This document shows, one piece after another, positions 35,365 to 43,900 of a stretch of DNA of 64,000 nt. Origin of the DNA: G963675935 sp963675935 (GTDB lineage Bacteria > Planctomycetota > Planctomycetia > Pirellulales > Thermoguttaceae); the NCBI GenBank assembly GCA_963675935.2, contig CAXXPV010000003.1:1488001-1552000 (forward strand), written 5' to 3'. Position 1 is the first letter of the stretch, and every line of letters begins with the position of its first letter. The notes beneath the pieces were generated by a model. That model ran no database searches. It worked only from the letters and a program-made list of their open reading frames with translations, and had not been told where the DNA came from. The translations under genes were made by a program, and so were the position numbers.

Positions 35365-36269
35365 AATTGTTAATTAGATTCGACGACTATTCTGAGGTAA
35401 GCAATGCCTCGCTCGACATGGGTATTATCGAAACAATACTAAGCGCTGGCTGCAAAGCATTGGTTAGTGTTATCCCGGCAATAGCGGATGTAGATTGGGA
35501 TCTTGGCAATGGCATTCCCCTCAGGCGTTTATCTGTGGGACGAGCGAACATGCTCAGGAATCTGCTGCCGGATGGCGTTGAGATTGGCATGCACGGATAT
35601 ACACACCAAACAGTAACGCGATGGAGCGGTCTTGCCGAGTTTGGAGACTCAGTTACTTTGCGGCGACAGACAGAACGTCTGCTTGATGGTAAGCACTGTC
35701 TGGAGGATTTGTTTGGTTGTGAAATTGCGTGGTTCATCCCGCCGTGGAATTCATACGGCACGACAACGCTTCAGGCGATCAGAAGCACGGGGTTTCGCGG
35801 GATCTCCGCCGATGCGTCGTTTGGCCCGCTTGAGGATGGTTTGTGTTATACTCCGGCAAGCTGTTTGCCCCAAGAGTTGCAGCTCGCCGTAAAACGTGGC
35901 AAGTCGGACCCCGCGGCGGCTGTTATAGTCATAGTGCACGACTATGATTTTCAGGAAAGCGGGCTTAAAGCGAACGCTATGAGCCTCAAAACATTTGCAT
36001 CTAACCTCACCGAGGCAAAGGCGAATGGGGCAGAGCCAAGCGGCTTTTCAGAGTTCCAAAGGAACGATGTTGTTGACATGGAGCGAGCGGCGGCGAATCA
36101 GAGGCTGCGCCAATGTATGTCCAATTCCGTGCGATATGCGATGCCCAAGGGGATAACTACTCCCTATTGGTCCTGTCGGGAGGCTGATTACTATGCCGCG
36201 AAGGTGCGGCGAATTGAGAGTGTAGCGCACCTTATGCTTAACGTCTATCGTAAAATCATTGCAAGATAA
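35361..36269 (+). CDS. Polysaccharide deacetylase-fold protein (DUF2334-like)
   Basis: MKLLIRFDDYSEVSNASLDM carries the Asp-Asp of the NodB fold; GVEIGMHGYTHQTV holds the two metal-binding histidines; AWFIPPWNSYG and VIVIVHDYDFQESG match later motifs. The enzyme would remove acetyl groups from a sugar or act on a related bond; no signal peptide is visible, so it may act in the cytoplasm. It could partly replace the broken deacetylase at 22078, although the subfamily differs. The C-terminal 80 residues are polar and helical. Start chosen at the ATGA overlap with the preceding gene. Confidence 0.8.
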   Translation: MKLLIRFDDYSEVSNASLDMGIIETILSAGCKALVSVIPAIADVDWDLGNGIPLRRLSVGRANMLRNLLPDGVEIGMHGYTHQTVTRWSGLAEFGDSVTLRRQTERLLDGKHCLEDLFGCEIAWFIPPWNSYGTTTLQAIRSTGFRGISADASFGPLEDGLCYTPASCLPQELQLAVKRGKSDPAAAVIVIVHDYDFQESGLKANAMSLKTFASNLTEAKANGAEPSGFSEFQRNDVVDMERAAANQRLRQCMSNSVRYAMPKGITTPYWSCREADYYAAKVRRIESVAHLMLNVYRKIIAR

Positions 36270-36329
36270 CGTGGACGGCTGGCAACACAAAGAACAAGAG
36301 GACGACGCTGGCTACCAACAAGAGCCTCC

Positions 36330-36630
36330 TGTCCGCCTTTTTCTTGAACCCGCGCAGGATCGGCGAAACCGAAATCTATTGTCGGGAACTGTCGCGGCAA
36401 CTGAAGTGGGTCGGCTGGATCAGGGTGCTTTGTTTTGAACGGGAGCCGCTGCCCGTGGTCCGTTCGTTCCTGATCGCCCCCCATGTCGAGTTGGAGCAAG
36501 TGGGCAAACTCGACCACGTTCGATTACCGGCCCTGCGAGGCTTTTAGCGAAGCACCGCCCGGCTATTGAACACTTCCATTACATGGGATTCTTGGCTCTG
36601 TACCCATGAGTGGCCAAGCAGGCGGGGGCT
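36330..36630 (+). pseudogene. N-terminal remnant of a family 4 glycosyltransferase, cut by the insertion sequence
   Basis: FLNPRRIGETEIYCRELSRQ, then LKWVGWIRVLCFEREP and VELEQVGKLDHVRLPALRGF look like the first 70 residues of a GT4 enzyme. After a stop and frameshift near 36545 the match resumes as KHRPAIEHFHYMGFLALYP. The 1702-bp element is inserted just after, with target duplication AGGCGGGGGCT at 36620-36630 and 42459-42469. The rest of the gene is not found on the far side. Confidence 0.6.
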
Positions 36631-36636
36631 GGGCCG

Positions 36637-38014
36637 CTAAAAACTTGGTGTAAGGAATGTTTTGTTGTTCGGACAGTTATTGTTCCCTTGAAAGGCGATG
36701 GCCTGCTGAACAGGGATCGTTAAGCCGAGGTTTTCTCGGATCCACTTCCCCACCGCGGCAACCGGCACGGTGGCAAATGCTTGTTGTAGGGTGTCCGAGG
36801 TTTTGTGCGTAACCGCAGCTCCAATGTTCAGCAGTGATCCGGTCATGCCTCCCTTACTGTGCGTTCCTTGAATACGCTTGTATTTGCCCAAGAGCGACTC
36901 CAAAACCTCACTGCTGCCCAGCAGATGCCGCCCTTTTTTGACCCATCGAGATTGTTCCTTGACAAACTGCACAATCCCCGCTTGCAGGCGAAGACCGCTC
37001 GGCGTGCGCGCCAGGAGAAGCAAGCGACTTTTCAATTCCTTGGCCGCATGACAATGATACCCTTTTTTGCGGACGTAACGGACTGCCTGTTCCGCGACGG
37101 CCAGCAGTTCGGTCCAGGCAGCCAACGCCGAACGGTACTCGCTAAGCCACCCCAGTTTCTGCCGCAGCTTCTTGCGATCGACCGTCTGCCCGGGAAGGTC
37201 TCGCGGGGCGTCCAGGTAGGCCAACGCCCGGCTTCCCCAGTTGACCAACGTGTCCAGATTCATATAGCGTGCCTTGGTTCGCAAACTGGGCGGAACCAGA
37301 AACGCCAATTCCGTCAAGGTGGTTTGTAGCTTCGTGCGGTTGGTGTGGGTGACGAAGGATTGCCACGCTGCATCGTTGTGCAACTCTCGTTTGAGCAGAA
37401 TCGCCACCTTGTGCTTGATGTCAAAGACATGCGGCACCCGCCGCGCCACGGGCGAGTGCGCTCGGAACAGAGCCATGCCGCTTTTTAGTTCCGCGCCTTC
37501 GTCGCTGAGGACCGCCGCAGGCACGACGCCCATCTCCTTCCTCGTCGCTTCCAGTTGTTCTGCCACCGCGGTGGCGGTAGACTGCCGCATGGGAACCAGT
37601 CTCAGCAGCGACAAATCCTCGTGTTCCAAGGGCGCCTTTTTCCGCCGCCACGCCGAAAGCCGTACGCCGACGATCACCAAGCACTTGTGCGGCCCAAGCT
37701 GCACCGTGTGGTCCATAATCCATACCCAATCCGGGGCGGCTTTTTTCTTCCGCAGCAGTTCGAAAAGTCCCAACCGCATCAGCCACAGACGGCCCGCATT
37801 GGCGCAGGGCACCCGCACCACGCCGGTCAGGTATTTTCCCACCAATTGCAGCACGCCCGCCGCGGCGCGCTGACTGGTGGCCGCCTTCAACACCAAGTCC
37901 GCAAACAGCGAGATCATGCCCGTGCCGAATTGGTGCCCGGGCAGCGGCGTTACCTCCAGAGCCGCCGTGGCGGAGTTCGCGGAAGCCGGACAAGGCTCAG
38001 GCTCTTTTTTGTTT
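36637..38014 (-). pseudogene. Transposase (second ORF) of the 1702-bp element, copy 1, 5' end cut off
   Basis: Near-identical to 57479-58867 (differences include RAHSP for RARSP and GNNNC for GNINC). The intron removes the first five codons and the overlap with the first ORF. An internal ATG at 37917 could give a 426-residue protein without the N-terminal 36 residues. Likely DDE residues: Asp in WIMDHTVQ, Asp in LSDEGAELK and Glu in SSEVLESLLG. Confidence 0.8.
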
Positions 38015-38209
38015 GTGCGTCAGGCATGACGCGCAGCGTCATACCTGACGCTGTCAACCGGAGAGCGAAAGCTTGCCCGGGAAGTGACTGGCCGGGTGAG
38101 AGTCCCGGTGGAGACCTTAATGACAGGAACTCCTAGTGTTTTGAACCGGCTGGAAATGGAAAATCTCGGTCGTATGGGTTAGAATCAAACCCCAAACGAG
38201 GAGAAATCC

Positions 38210-38527
38210 ATGACTGCACCACGACGATGTTTCACCACAGACCAGAAGGCTACCATCCTTAAGAGGTGCTTGGTCGATAAAGTACCGATGTCGGATCTGT
38301 GCGACGAGTACGGCATCAAGCCCAACCAAATCTACGCCTGGCAGAAAATCCTGTTCGATAACGCCTCGGCCGCCTTTCATCCGGTCGCCAAACGCGAGGC
38401 CCAAAAACTGTCCGCTCAAGAGGAGGAGGTTGCTCGGCTGCGGGCCAAGCTCGTTCAAAAGAACGAGGTCATCTCCGAATTGATGGAGGAGAACGTCCGC
38501 GCAAAAAAAGAGGCTGGGGAACTCTAA
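38210..38527 (+). CDS. IS3-family transposase OrfA
   Basis: The product is 105 residues with an N-terminal helix-turn-helix (TTDQKATILKRCLVDKVPMS, then YGIKPNQIYAWQK) that binds the element ends, and a C-terminal leucine-zipper-like coiled coil (EEVARLRAKLVQKNEVISEL). Near its end is a seven-A run at 38503-38509, a good slippery site for the -1 frameshift that would join it to OrfB, whose frame is open through this region. Confidence 0.85.
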   Translation: MTAPRRCFTTDQKATILKRCLVDKVPMSDLCDEYGIKPNQIYAWQKILFDNASAAFHPVAKREAQKLSAQEEEVARLRAKLVQKNEVISELMEENVRAKKEAGEL

Positions 38528-38574
38528 ACGGATGTTGGGTTCCCCATGACACCCGCGATGAAGTCGTCGATTAC

Positions 38575-39498
38575 GTGCGGCGTTGGAACGAGCGTACAGA
38601 GATTCCCGCCCGGCAGTTCGTCGCTTGGTTTGGCATTACATCGAGCAAGTTTCACGACTGGAAGGATCGCTATGGCAAACGCAACGAACACAACGGTTGG
38701 GTGCCGCGCGACTGGTGGCTCGAAGACTGGGAGAAGCAGTCCATCATCAAGTTTTCGTTCGAGTTTCCGTTGGAAGGCTATCGACGATTGGCGTTCATGA
38801 TGCTCGACCGCGACGTGGTGGCGGCAAGCCCCAGCACGGTGTATCGCGTATTGAAATCGGCGGGCCGCATCGGCCGCTCAACGAACAAACCCTCCAAGAA
38901 AGGCACGGGCTTCCATCAGCCGAAAAAACCGCATGAACATTGGCATATCGACATAAGCTACATCAACATCCATGGCACGTTTTACTACCTGACGACGATC
39001 CTCGACGGCTACAGCCGTTACATTGTGCATTGGGAGATTCGCCGTTCGATGACCGAGCAAGACGAATTGGTTGTTCTTCAGCGTGCAAAAGAAAAGTTCC
39101 CGAACGAAACGCCTCGGATCATCAGCGACAACGGGTCGCAATTTGTGGCGAAGGATTTCAAGGAGTTCATTCGCATCTGCGGGATGACACATGTGCGGAC
39201 GAGTCCGTACTATCCGCAGAGCAACGGCAAGCTGGAGCGATTTCACGGGAGCATCAAAGGCGAGTGTATTCGGCCCGGCACGCCGATCTCGCTGGAGGAC
39301 GCGATTCGCCTCGTCGGCAACTATGTGGAGCATTACAACCACGTTCGCTTGCACAGCGCGATCGGCTACATTGCGCCGTCGGACAAGTTGTCGGGCCGCG
39401 AGACGGAGATTTTCGCAGTGCGAGACCGCAAGCTAAACGAGGCTCGCGAGCGTCGCAAGGAGCAACGCGAGGCGTCGCGTTTACGAACGGTTGCCTGA
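38575..39498 (+). CDS. IS3-family transposase OrfB (DDE integrase core)
   Basis: Catalytic triad: Asp in HWHIDISYI, Asp in PRIISDNGSQF and Glu in NGKLERFHGS, followed by HYNHVRLHSAIGYIAPSD, a standard end. The reading frame is open upstream to at least 38518 and overlaps OrfA in the -1 frame, so the active enzyme is probably the OrfA-OrfB fusion made by frameshifting; GTG at 38575 is only a nominal start. Both ORFs look intact, so this copy may be functional. Confidence 0.85.
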   Translation: MRRWNERTEIPARQFVAWFGITSSKFHDWKDRYGKRNEHNGWVPRDWWLEDWEKQSIIKFSFEFPLEGYRRLAFMMLDRDVVAASPSTVYRVLKSAGRIGRSTNKPSKKGTGFHQPKKPHEHWHIDISYINIHGTFYYLTTILDGYSRYIVHWEIRRSMTEQDELVVLQRAKEKFPNETPRIISDNGSQFVAKDFKEFIRICGMTHVRTSPYYPQSNGKLERFHGSIKGECIRPGTPISLEDAIRLVGNYVEHYNHVRLHSAIGYIAPSDKLSGRETEIFAVRDRKLNEARERRKEQREASRLRTVA

Positions 39499-39753
39499 CG
39501 GCTGAAACTCGGCTACGATGGTAAACGGCCTGGGCGGAGGATAGGGCTCTGGTGGGAACCAACCCGAGCGCCGACCTAGGGGTTGTGAGCGAGGCATGGG
39601 CGGCGGCCACGCTGCCGTCCACCTCCCTCGCTTACAACATCAATGCGCAAAATCCAAGGCACTACCAAACAACTTTCATGTCTTAACGATCCTTAACTCA
39701 GCAATCGACGTTTCCATTTCACGCTGAACCAAAACACTAGTGCTCCGTCCAGA

Positions 39754-40443
39754 CTAAGTTTTCGGGTAGAGCCGCTTCAATCTGACGCGGGCTTTCTCAA
39801 TGGTGAATTGCCAGTCGACGGCACGTTGCTTGGCGTTGGTGCGGGTCGCCCAGGCGGCAATTTCGGATTGGAGGATCGCAATCTCGCCGATCCTGCGGTC
39901 GGACAGGCACTGGCTGGTCAGGCAGCTCAGTTCGCATTCCGCCACGTTCAGCCAACTGCCGTGCTTGGGGGTGTACACAAAGTTGATTCGTCGCACATAC
40001 TCGCGGGCTTGGTCGGGCGGGAACGCTTCGTAGAACGCCCCCTTCGTGTGCGTGTTCAAGTTGTCGCAGACCAGCGTGATCCGCGGCGTGTCCGCGTAGC
40101 GGCTATCGAGTAGGTCGGCGACTTCATAAGCCCAATCGACCTTGGTGCGGCGCGGCCGGGCCGTTGCTTGCCGGAAGCCGGAGAGCGGTTCCGCGAACAT
40201 GAAGATGCTTGCTGTCCCCTTGCGTTCGTATTCATAGTCGACGCGCTCGGGGTGCTCCTTCGTCGCCGGAATCGCAACGCGGGTCTCACCCACGAGTTGC
40301 ACCGGTTGCTCGTCCATGCACACGACCGGAGAGTCAGGATCGTAGGCTTTTTCGTAGGTCTCCAGCACCTCCTCCATGTGAGCGACGAACTCACCGTCGG
40401 CGTCGGGAGGGATCACCCAGTATTCGATCTTCCGCTTCGTCAT
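39754..40443 (-). CDS. IS630-family transposase, catalytic part
   Basis: DDE domain: first Asp in VVCMDEQPVQLVG, second in ITLVCDNLNTHTKG, Glu in NVAECELSCL. HGSWLN precedes the last motif as usual for the family. It starts at an ATGA overlap with the upstream ORF; a poly-A tract just before (CTTAAAAAAACGGG) may also allow frameshift fusion. Intact. Confidence 0.85.
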   Translation of the reverse strand: MTKRKIEYWVIPPDADGEFVAHMEEVLETYEKAYDPDSPVVCMDEQPVQLVGETRVAIPATKEHPERVDYEYERKGTASIFMFAEPLSGFRQATARPRRTKVDWAYEVADLLDSRYADTPRITLVCDNLNTHTKGAFYEAFPPDQAREYVRRINFVYTPKHGSWLNVAECELSCLTSQCLSDRRIGEIAILQSEIAAWATRTNAKQRAVDWQFTIEKARVRLKRLYPKT

Positions 40444-40883
40444 CCCGTTTTTTTAAGCGTCTGCCGGACGGTTTCAGGGCTGATGGAATCCACGACTTCC
40501 AACTCGACCAATTGATCGGCCAGCAGCCGCAGCGTCCAATGTCCGTACCCCGCAGGCGGCTTCCCCAACCGTAGCGCGATCAGCTTCGCCTCGCCTGCCC
40601 CATCCAAAAGCTTGGGCGTGGGCGGCGTTGCCCGCTTCTTGCGAACCAGGGCCGCCTCGAACCCTTCCACGACGAATTCTTGCCGCACATTCTCCACGGT
40701 CCGCGTCCGGCAGCCGACGGCTTCGCTGATTTTCTCGTCGTTCCACCCCGGACCATCGGCGTCCGCCTTCAGCAGGATCATCGCCCGCCGCAGTTTCTCT
40801 GACTTGCCTTTCTCGTTCTTGACGGTTGCTTCGCAGATCGCCCTTTCCTCATCCGTGAGCCGCACAATATACTTCTTGTTCAT
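40440..40883 (-). CDS. IS630-family transposase, DNA-binding part
   Basis: The product is 147 residues. AAGGAGG stands 7 bases before the ATG at 40883, an excellent ribosome site. MNKKYIVRLTDEERAI is followed by a helix-turn-helix (NDEKISEAVGCRTRTVENVR) and a second winged segment (GYGHWTLRLLADQLVE). It binds the terminal repeats. Together with the next ORF it forms the whole transposase. Confidence 0.85.
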   Translation of the reverse strand: MNKKYIVRLTDEERAICEATVKNEKGKSEKLRRAMILLKADADGPGWNDEKISEAVGCRTRTVENVRQEFVVEGFEAALVRKKRATPPTPKLLDGAGEAKLIALRLGKPPAGYGHWTLRLLADQLVELEVVDSISPETVRQTLKKTG

Positions 40884-40964
40884 AGGAACCTCCTTGAGAT
40901 GGTGGAGGTTCCTCGAAAACGCCATCCTTGGCAACCCCAATATTTAGCTTGGACGGAGCACTAG

Positions 40965-41509
40965 CCGAAACGCAAGGGCGTCCGTCGCGAGGCGGAGTCC
41001 GAAGGAAGCGGCAGGCAAACTCCTGGCCCGAAGAACATGAATCGCATACGAGGCGTCGAACCGGTGGGCGAGAGGGCAAATAGACTCGAAGCCCGATGTC
41101 ATTCGGACCGTTGCGACGTAGATGCGGCGGGTGTATGGGAGGAAAGTCACGCGCCTTACCCTGAGAGGTCTGTCGTCCTGCCAATGGCTAGACTCGTCGC
41201 AAGGCGGGCCGAAGGGGCGGCAGAAGTCAGCCGAGGCCATAGTAGTCGCGGGCCGGCGGCCCGCTCGATCGAGACACTCGCCCGGAAGGGGAGAAACAGC
41301 CGGGGATCGCAAGGCCGCATCGCCGCGCCGAAGGGCCGAACAGATTAGACCGAACCGACGCAGAGCATTCGATGTCTGAAAGAGATGCAGACAAGATGGC
41401 TGGAAAGCCGGAGCGCAACCGGAGGGGAGGCGTCGGAACCGCCGAGAGTACGGTCTGCGCGCATCAAGCAGGCGCGGCATGTGATGAGCACGTCGGCGAG
41501 AAGACCTTG
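40965..41509 (+). ncRNA. Group II intron RNA, domain I to IV region (resumes after the insertion sequences)
   Basis: The sequence continues from 38136 without loss (CTAG then CCGAAACGCAAGGGCGTCCG). It holds pairs such as AAACTCCTGGCCCGAAGAAC and several GNRA-type loops typical of domain I. The short ORFs seen here are not genes. Confidence 0.7.
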
Positions 41510-42069
41510 ATGACGATGGAGGAGGTCGTATGCCGTAAGAACATGCTGGTGGCTTACCAACGGGTCGTGGGCAACCAGGGCGCTCCGGGCGTTGACGGGA
41601 TCGCAAGTTCCTGGGCTACACGGTGACGCCGCATCGCCAACCGAAGCTGAAGGTATCGCCTCAATCGGTAAGCCGATTGAAGGAGAAACTTCAGACGATC
41701 TTCCGACGTGGCCGGGGGCGCAGCCTTCGTCGCGTACTGGAGGAACTGCGTCCAGTGCTTCGCGGTTGGGTGTTGTACTACCGGAAATCGCAGATTCGGA
41801 TCACGTTCGAGGAGTTGGACCAGTGGATTCGGCGGAAACTGCGTGCCATCCTATGGCGGCAGTGGAAGCGGAACTGGACTCGCGCCCGCGAACTGATGCG
41901 ACGCGGACTGGACCATGCCCGAGCATGGACCTCCGCGACAAACGGTCACGGACCTTGGTGGAATGCGGGCGCAAGCCACATGAACCAAGCCGTCCCGACC
42001 CGTTATCTGCGCCAGCTTGGTCTGGTGAGCCTTATTTCGGAGTCACAGCGTTTTAAGCGTTTAATCTGA
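41510..42069 (+). pseudogene. Group II intron reverse transcriptase/maturase with internal deletion
   Basis: The first 32 codons (MTMEEVVCRKNMLVAYQRVV, then GNQGAPGVDG) are the normal start. The next normal part is KFLGYTVTPHRQPKL at 41610, in another frame, followed by the maturase X domain and C-terminal part (RRKLRAILWRQWKRNW, ATNGHGPWWNAGASHMNQA, RYLRQLGLVSL). The polymerase core with the YADD active site, roughly 280 residues, is missing. The protein cannot reverse transcribe; the intron could at best be served by a maturase from another copy. Confidence 0.85.
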
Positions 42070-42140
42070 ACCGCCGTGTACGGAACCGTACGCACGGTCG
42101 TGTGGGAGGACGGGGGCGGCAACGCCCCCTCCTACCCGAT
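42064..42140 (+). ncRNA. Group II intron domains V and VI
   Basis: ATCTGAACCGCCGTGTACGG and CCGTACGCACGGT form the domain V hairpin; GTGTGGGAGGACGGGGGC with GCCCCCTCCTAC form domain VI with the bulged A expected near the 3' end. The intron ends CCGAT at 42140. Confidence 0.75.
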
Positions 42141-42380
42141 TCGGTCTTCATGCGAGATGGGGCTGCCACACTGTTTCTGGGCTTTCTCTTTCCACTTGTG
42201 CCGACTGGCTTTCAGTTCGGCAACGCGTTTTTCCAATTGCCGAATGCGCTGTTTGCGTTTCAAGGCCTTGGTCTTCCACTGATCGCGGCTCTTCTCGAAG
42301 AACGCCAGCAACTTGTGGGGCGGGCTTGAATAACCAATGTCTTCCAAGACGGCTTTCATGAACAACTCCTTGGTACTCAC
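42132..42380 (-). pseudogene. First ORF of the 1702-bp element, copy 1, 3' end cut by the intron
   Basis: Identical in its translation to 57250-57507 up to SHEDR, where the intron begins. Its first codon is GTG, where the intact copy has ATG. Confidence 0.8.
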
Positions 42381-42474
42381 AAAAACCGTAGTGGAACAAA
42401 ATACGTCCTAATGACCAAGACCAGTTTTTGGCACATTCCTCCCTGTTTTTAGCGGCCCAGGCGGGGGCTGCCGG

Positions 42475-42504
42475 TTGTGCGTAATTCCCCCCATCTGTTA
42501 TAAT
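42475..42504 (+). promoter_or_regulatory. Possible sigma-70 promoter
   Basis: TTGTGC (42475-42480), 18 nt, TATAAT (42499-42504). The -10 covers an in-frame ATG at 42503, which is why I start the next gene later. Confidence 0.35.
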
Positions 42505-42544
42505 GCTGTTTCACCTCCCACAGTCTTTCTCAACGCCCCCTTCT

Positions 42545-43684
42545 ATGGCCCGCCGACGTTACAACTTCCTACCCATTCGTTCTAGCAGTCCGGCTCCCGC
42601 GGCCATGAATTGCGGCAACAACGATGAGATGCCCATTGCCATGCTCCTGGGTCGTTCCAAAAATGCCAAGCGACGGCATTGGTTGGCCTCGACCATGGCG
42701 TTTTGCACTTGGTCATACGTCGCGGCGGTGCTGACCGTATGGCTGCTGTTGTGGCTTGGCGGAGACCGTTGGTGGTTTCCAACCGTGATTCTGTTTGGCC
42801 CGCGATGGCTTTTCGCCTTGCCGCTTGTGGTGCTGGCGCCTTTAGCGCTGCTGATGCGCCGGCGTCTGCTGTGGGTTCTGTTTGCCGCGGCAATAGTCGT
42901 GTTCGGCCCATTGATGGGATTCCGTGCGTCTTGGGCGCGAATGGCTGCCGCAAGCGGTCCCTCTCTCCGCATTCTTACCTGCAATGTAAAAGGGAAATGC
43001 ACCAACAATCAGACGCTGGATGAACTCATTAACAAGACCTCGCCGGACATCGTAGCCTTGCAGGGTTGCTGGCCGGATGTTCAGGTACGCTGGCCGGCGG
43101 GGTGGCACACCTGGAAAAGAGGCGAATTCGTGGTTGCGTCCCGCTACCCGTTGCTCTCCCGTGGAACGAAGAATCGCGTGGGCCCATCCGAAGAATGGCC
43201 GCAGGCCGGCATGGTCCACTGCATCGTTCAAACACCCGACCGAGACATTGATTTATTTAGCACGCATCTGCATAGTCCGCGTAACGGACTTCGGTCGGTT
43301 CTGGATCGAGAAACGCTGCTTCAGCCGTCCGATGGCCCGATCCTTGAAGCCGACATCGAACGGCGGTCGCGGGAGTCGGCAAACGCGGAACATTGGGTCC
43401 GCGGATTCTCCGGATCGCCGATCCTTGTCGGTGATTTCAACATGTCCACCGGCAGCCGCATTTATCGCCGAGATTGGGCTAAGTATCGCAATGCGTTCTC
43501 CGATGCCGGCTTGGGGTATGGCTACACTGAATGGCCGCAAATTCGCGGTTTTTCTTGGGGCGTAAGGATCGACCATGTTTTGATGGGCCCCGGCTGGGGT
43601 TGTCGCTCCTGTTGGGTTGGGCCGGACATCGGCTCCGACCATCTTCCCCTGCTGGCCGAACTCTCGCTGCCTACGGCGGACTGA
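42545..43684 (+). CDS. Membrane-anchored endonuclease/exonuclease/phosphatase-fold protein
   Basis: Three hydrophobic segments in the first third (ASTMAFCTWSYVAAVLTVWL, then FALPLVVLAPLALLM and LLWVLFAAAIVVFGPLMG) and an outside EEP domain: LRILTCNVKG, IVALQGCWPDVQ, LVGDFNMSTGSR, VRIDHVLM and IGSDHLPLLAEL. The catalytic Asp-Asn pair and the SDH triad are present, but the usual Glu of the LQE motif is replaced by Gly (LQG), which may weaken metal binding. Substrate could be a phosphodiester or phospholipid head group. The start is uncertain; ATGs exist at 42503, 42545, 42605 and 42632 or nearby. Confidence 0.75.
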   Translation: MARRRYNFLPIRSSSPAPAAMNCGNNDEMPIAMLLGRSKNAKRRHWLASTMAFCTWSYVAAVLTVWLLLWLGGDRWWFPTVILFGPRWLFALPLVVLAPLALLMRRRLLWVLFAAAIVVFGPLMGFRASWARMAAASGPSLRILTCNVKGKCTNNQTLDELINKTSPDIVALQGCWPDVQVRWPAGWHTWKRGEFVVASRYPLLSRGTKNRVGPSEEWPQAGMVHCIVQTPDRDIDLFSTHLHSPRNGLRSVLDRETLLQPSDGPILEADIERRSRESANAEHWVRGFSGSPILVGDFNMSTGSRIYRRDWAKYRNAFSDAGLGYGYTEWPQIRGFSWGVRIDHVLMGPGWGCRSCWVGPDIGSDHLPLLAELSLPTAD

Positions 43685-43900
43685 CGCCGCTTGCTTTTCG
43701 AGGCCTGGAAAGATTTTTGTGTCTGGGCTGGGAGTGTGAAGACAAGCGATTTGCATTGGCAATGCAGGCATTCCGCAACCCCTTGTCGTGCAAGAGGTTA
43801 CGATTTCGCAAAACCGATCTGTCCTTGAACGGCGGGAATCGCTACACTACCGCCCCCTTTTCTTCAATCTTGCGAGTCCTATCTCGGAGGATTACCTGTG

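Larger units (their letters stand above)
38137..39736 (+). mobile_element. IS3-family insertion sequence, 1600 bp, inside the intron
   Basis: Imperfect terminal inverted repeats TGTTTTGAACCGGCTGGAAA and TGTTTTGGTTCAGCGTGAAA (right end reversed), flanked by CTAG at 38133-38136 and 39737-39740. Two ORFs in the IS3 arrangement. Confidence 0.85.
39740..40961 (-). mobile_element. IS630-family insertion sequence, 1222 bp
   Basis: Terminal inverted repeats GTGCTCCGTCCA at both ends; TA duplicated at 39738-39739 and 40962-40963, within CTAG. IS630 elements are known to insert into the TA of CTAG. The target is the right-hand CTAG duplication of the IS3 element. Confidence 0.85.
38015..42140 (+). mobile_element. 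Group II intron, itself interrupted by two insertion sequences
   Basis: The 5' end is GTGCG (38015) and the 3' end CTACCCGAT (42140). Comparison with the intact element copy shows that removing 38015-42140 restores the target exactly (TTTTGTTT joined to TCGGTC). The typical group II 5' sequence (AACCGGAGAGCGAAAGCTTG, then GGGTGAGAGTCCCGGTGG) is at 38059-38113 and domains V/VI are at the end. Without the two insertion sequences the intron is 1298 bp, short because most of the reverse transcriptase is deleted. It lies antisense to the host transposase, so it cannot splice out of that mRNA. Confidence 0.88.
36631..42458 (-). mobile_element. 1702-bp two-ORF insertion sequence, copy 1, split by a group II intron
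   Basis: Ends are GGGCCGCTAAAAAC and GTTTTTAGCGGCCC. Target duplication AGGCGGGGGCT (11 bp) lies at 36620-36630 and 42459-42469. The length without the inserted intron is 1702 bp, exactly that of the copy at 57172-58873. Both coding frames are cut at 38014/42141, so this copy should be unable to move by itself. Confidence 0.9.

Noticed and set aside
37421..37993. Second ORF in the transposase region (and its mirror at 57511-58083)
   Set aside because: It is an out-of-frame reading of the transposase gene, identical in both copies only because the DNA is.
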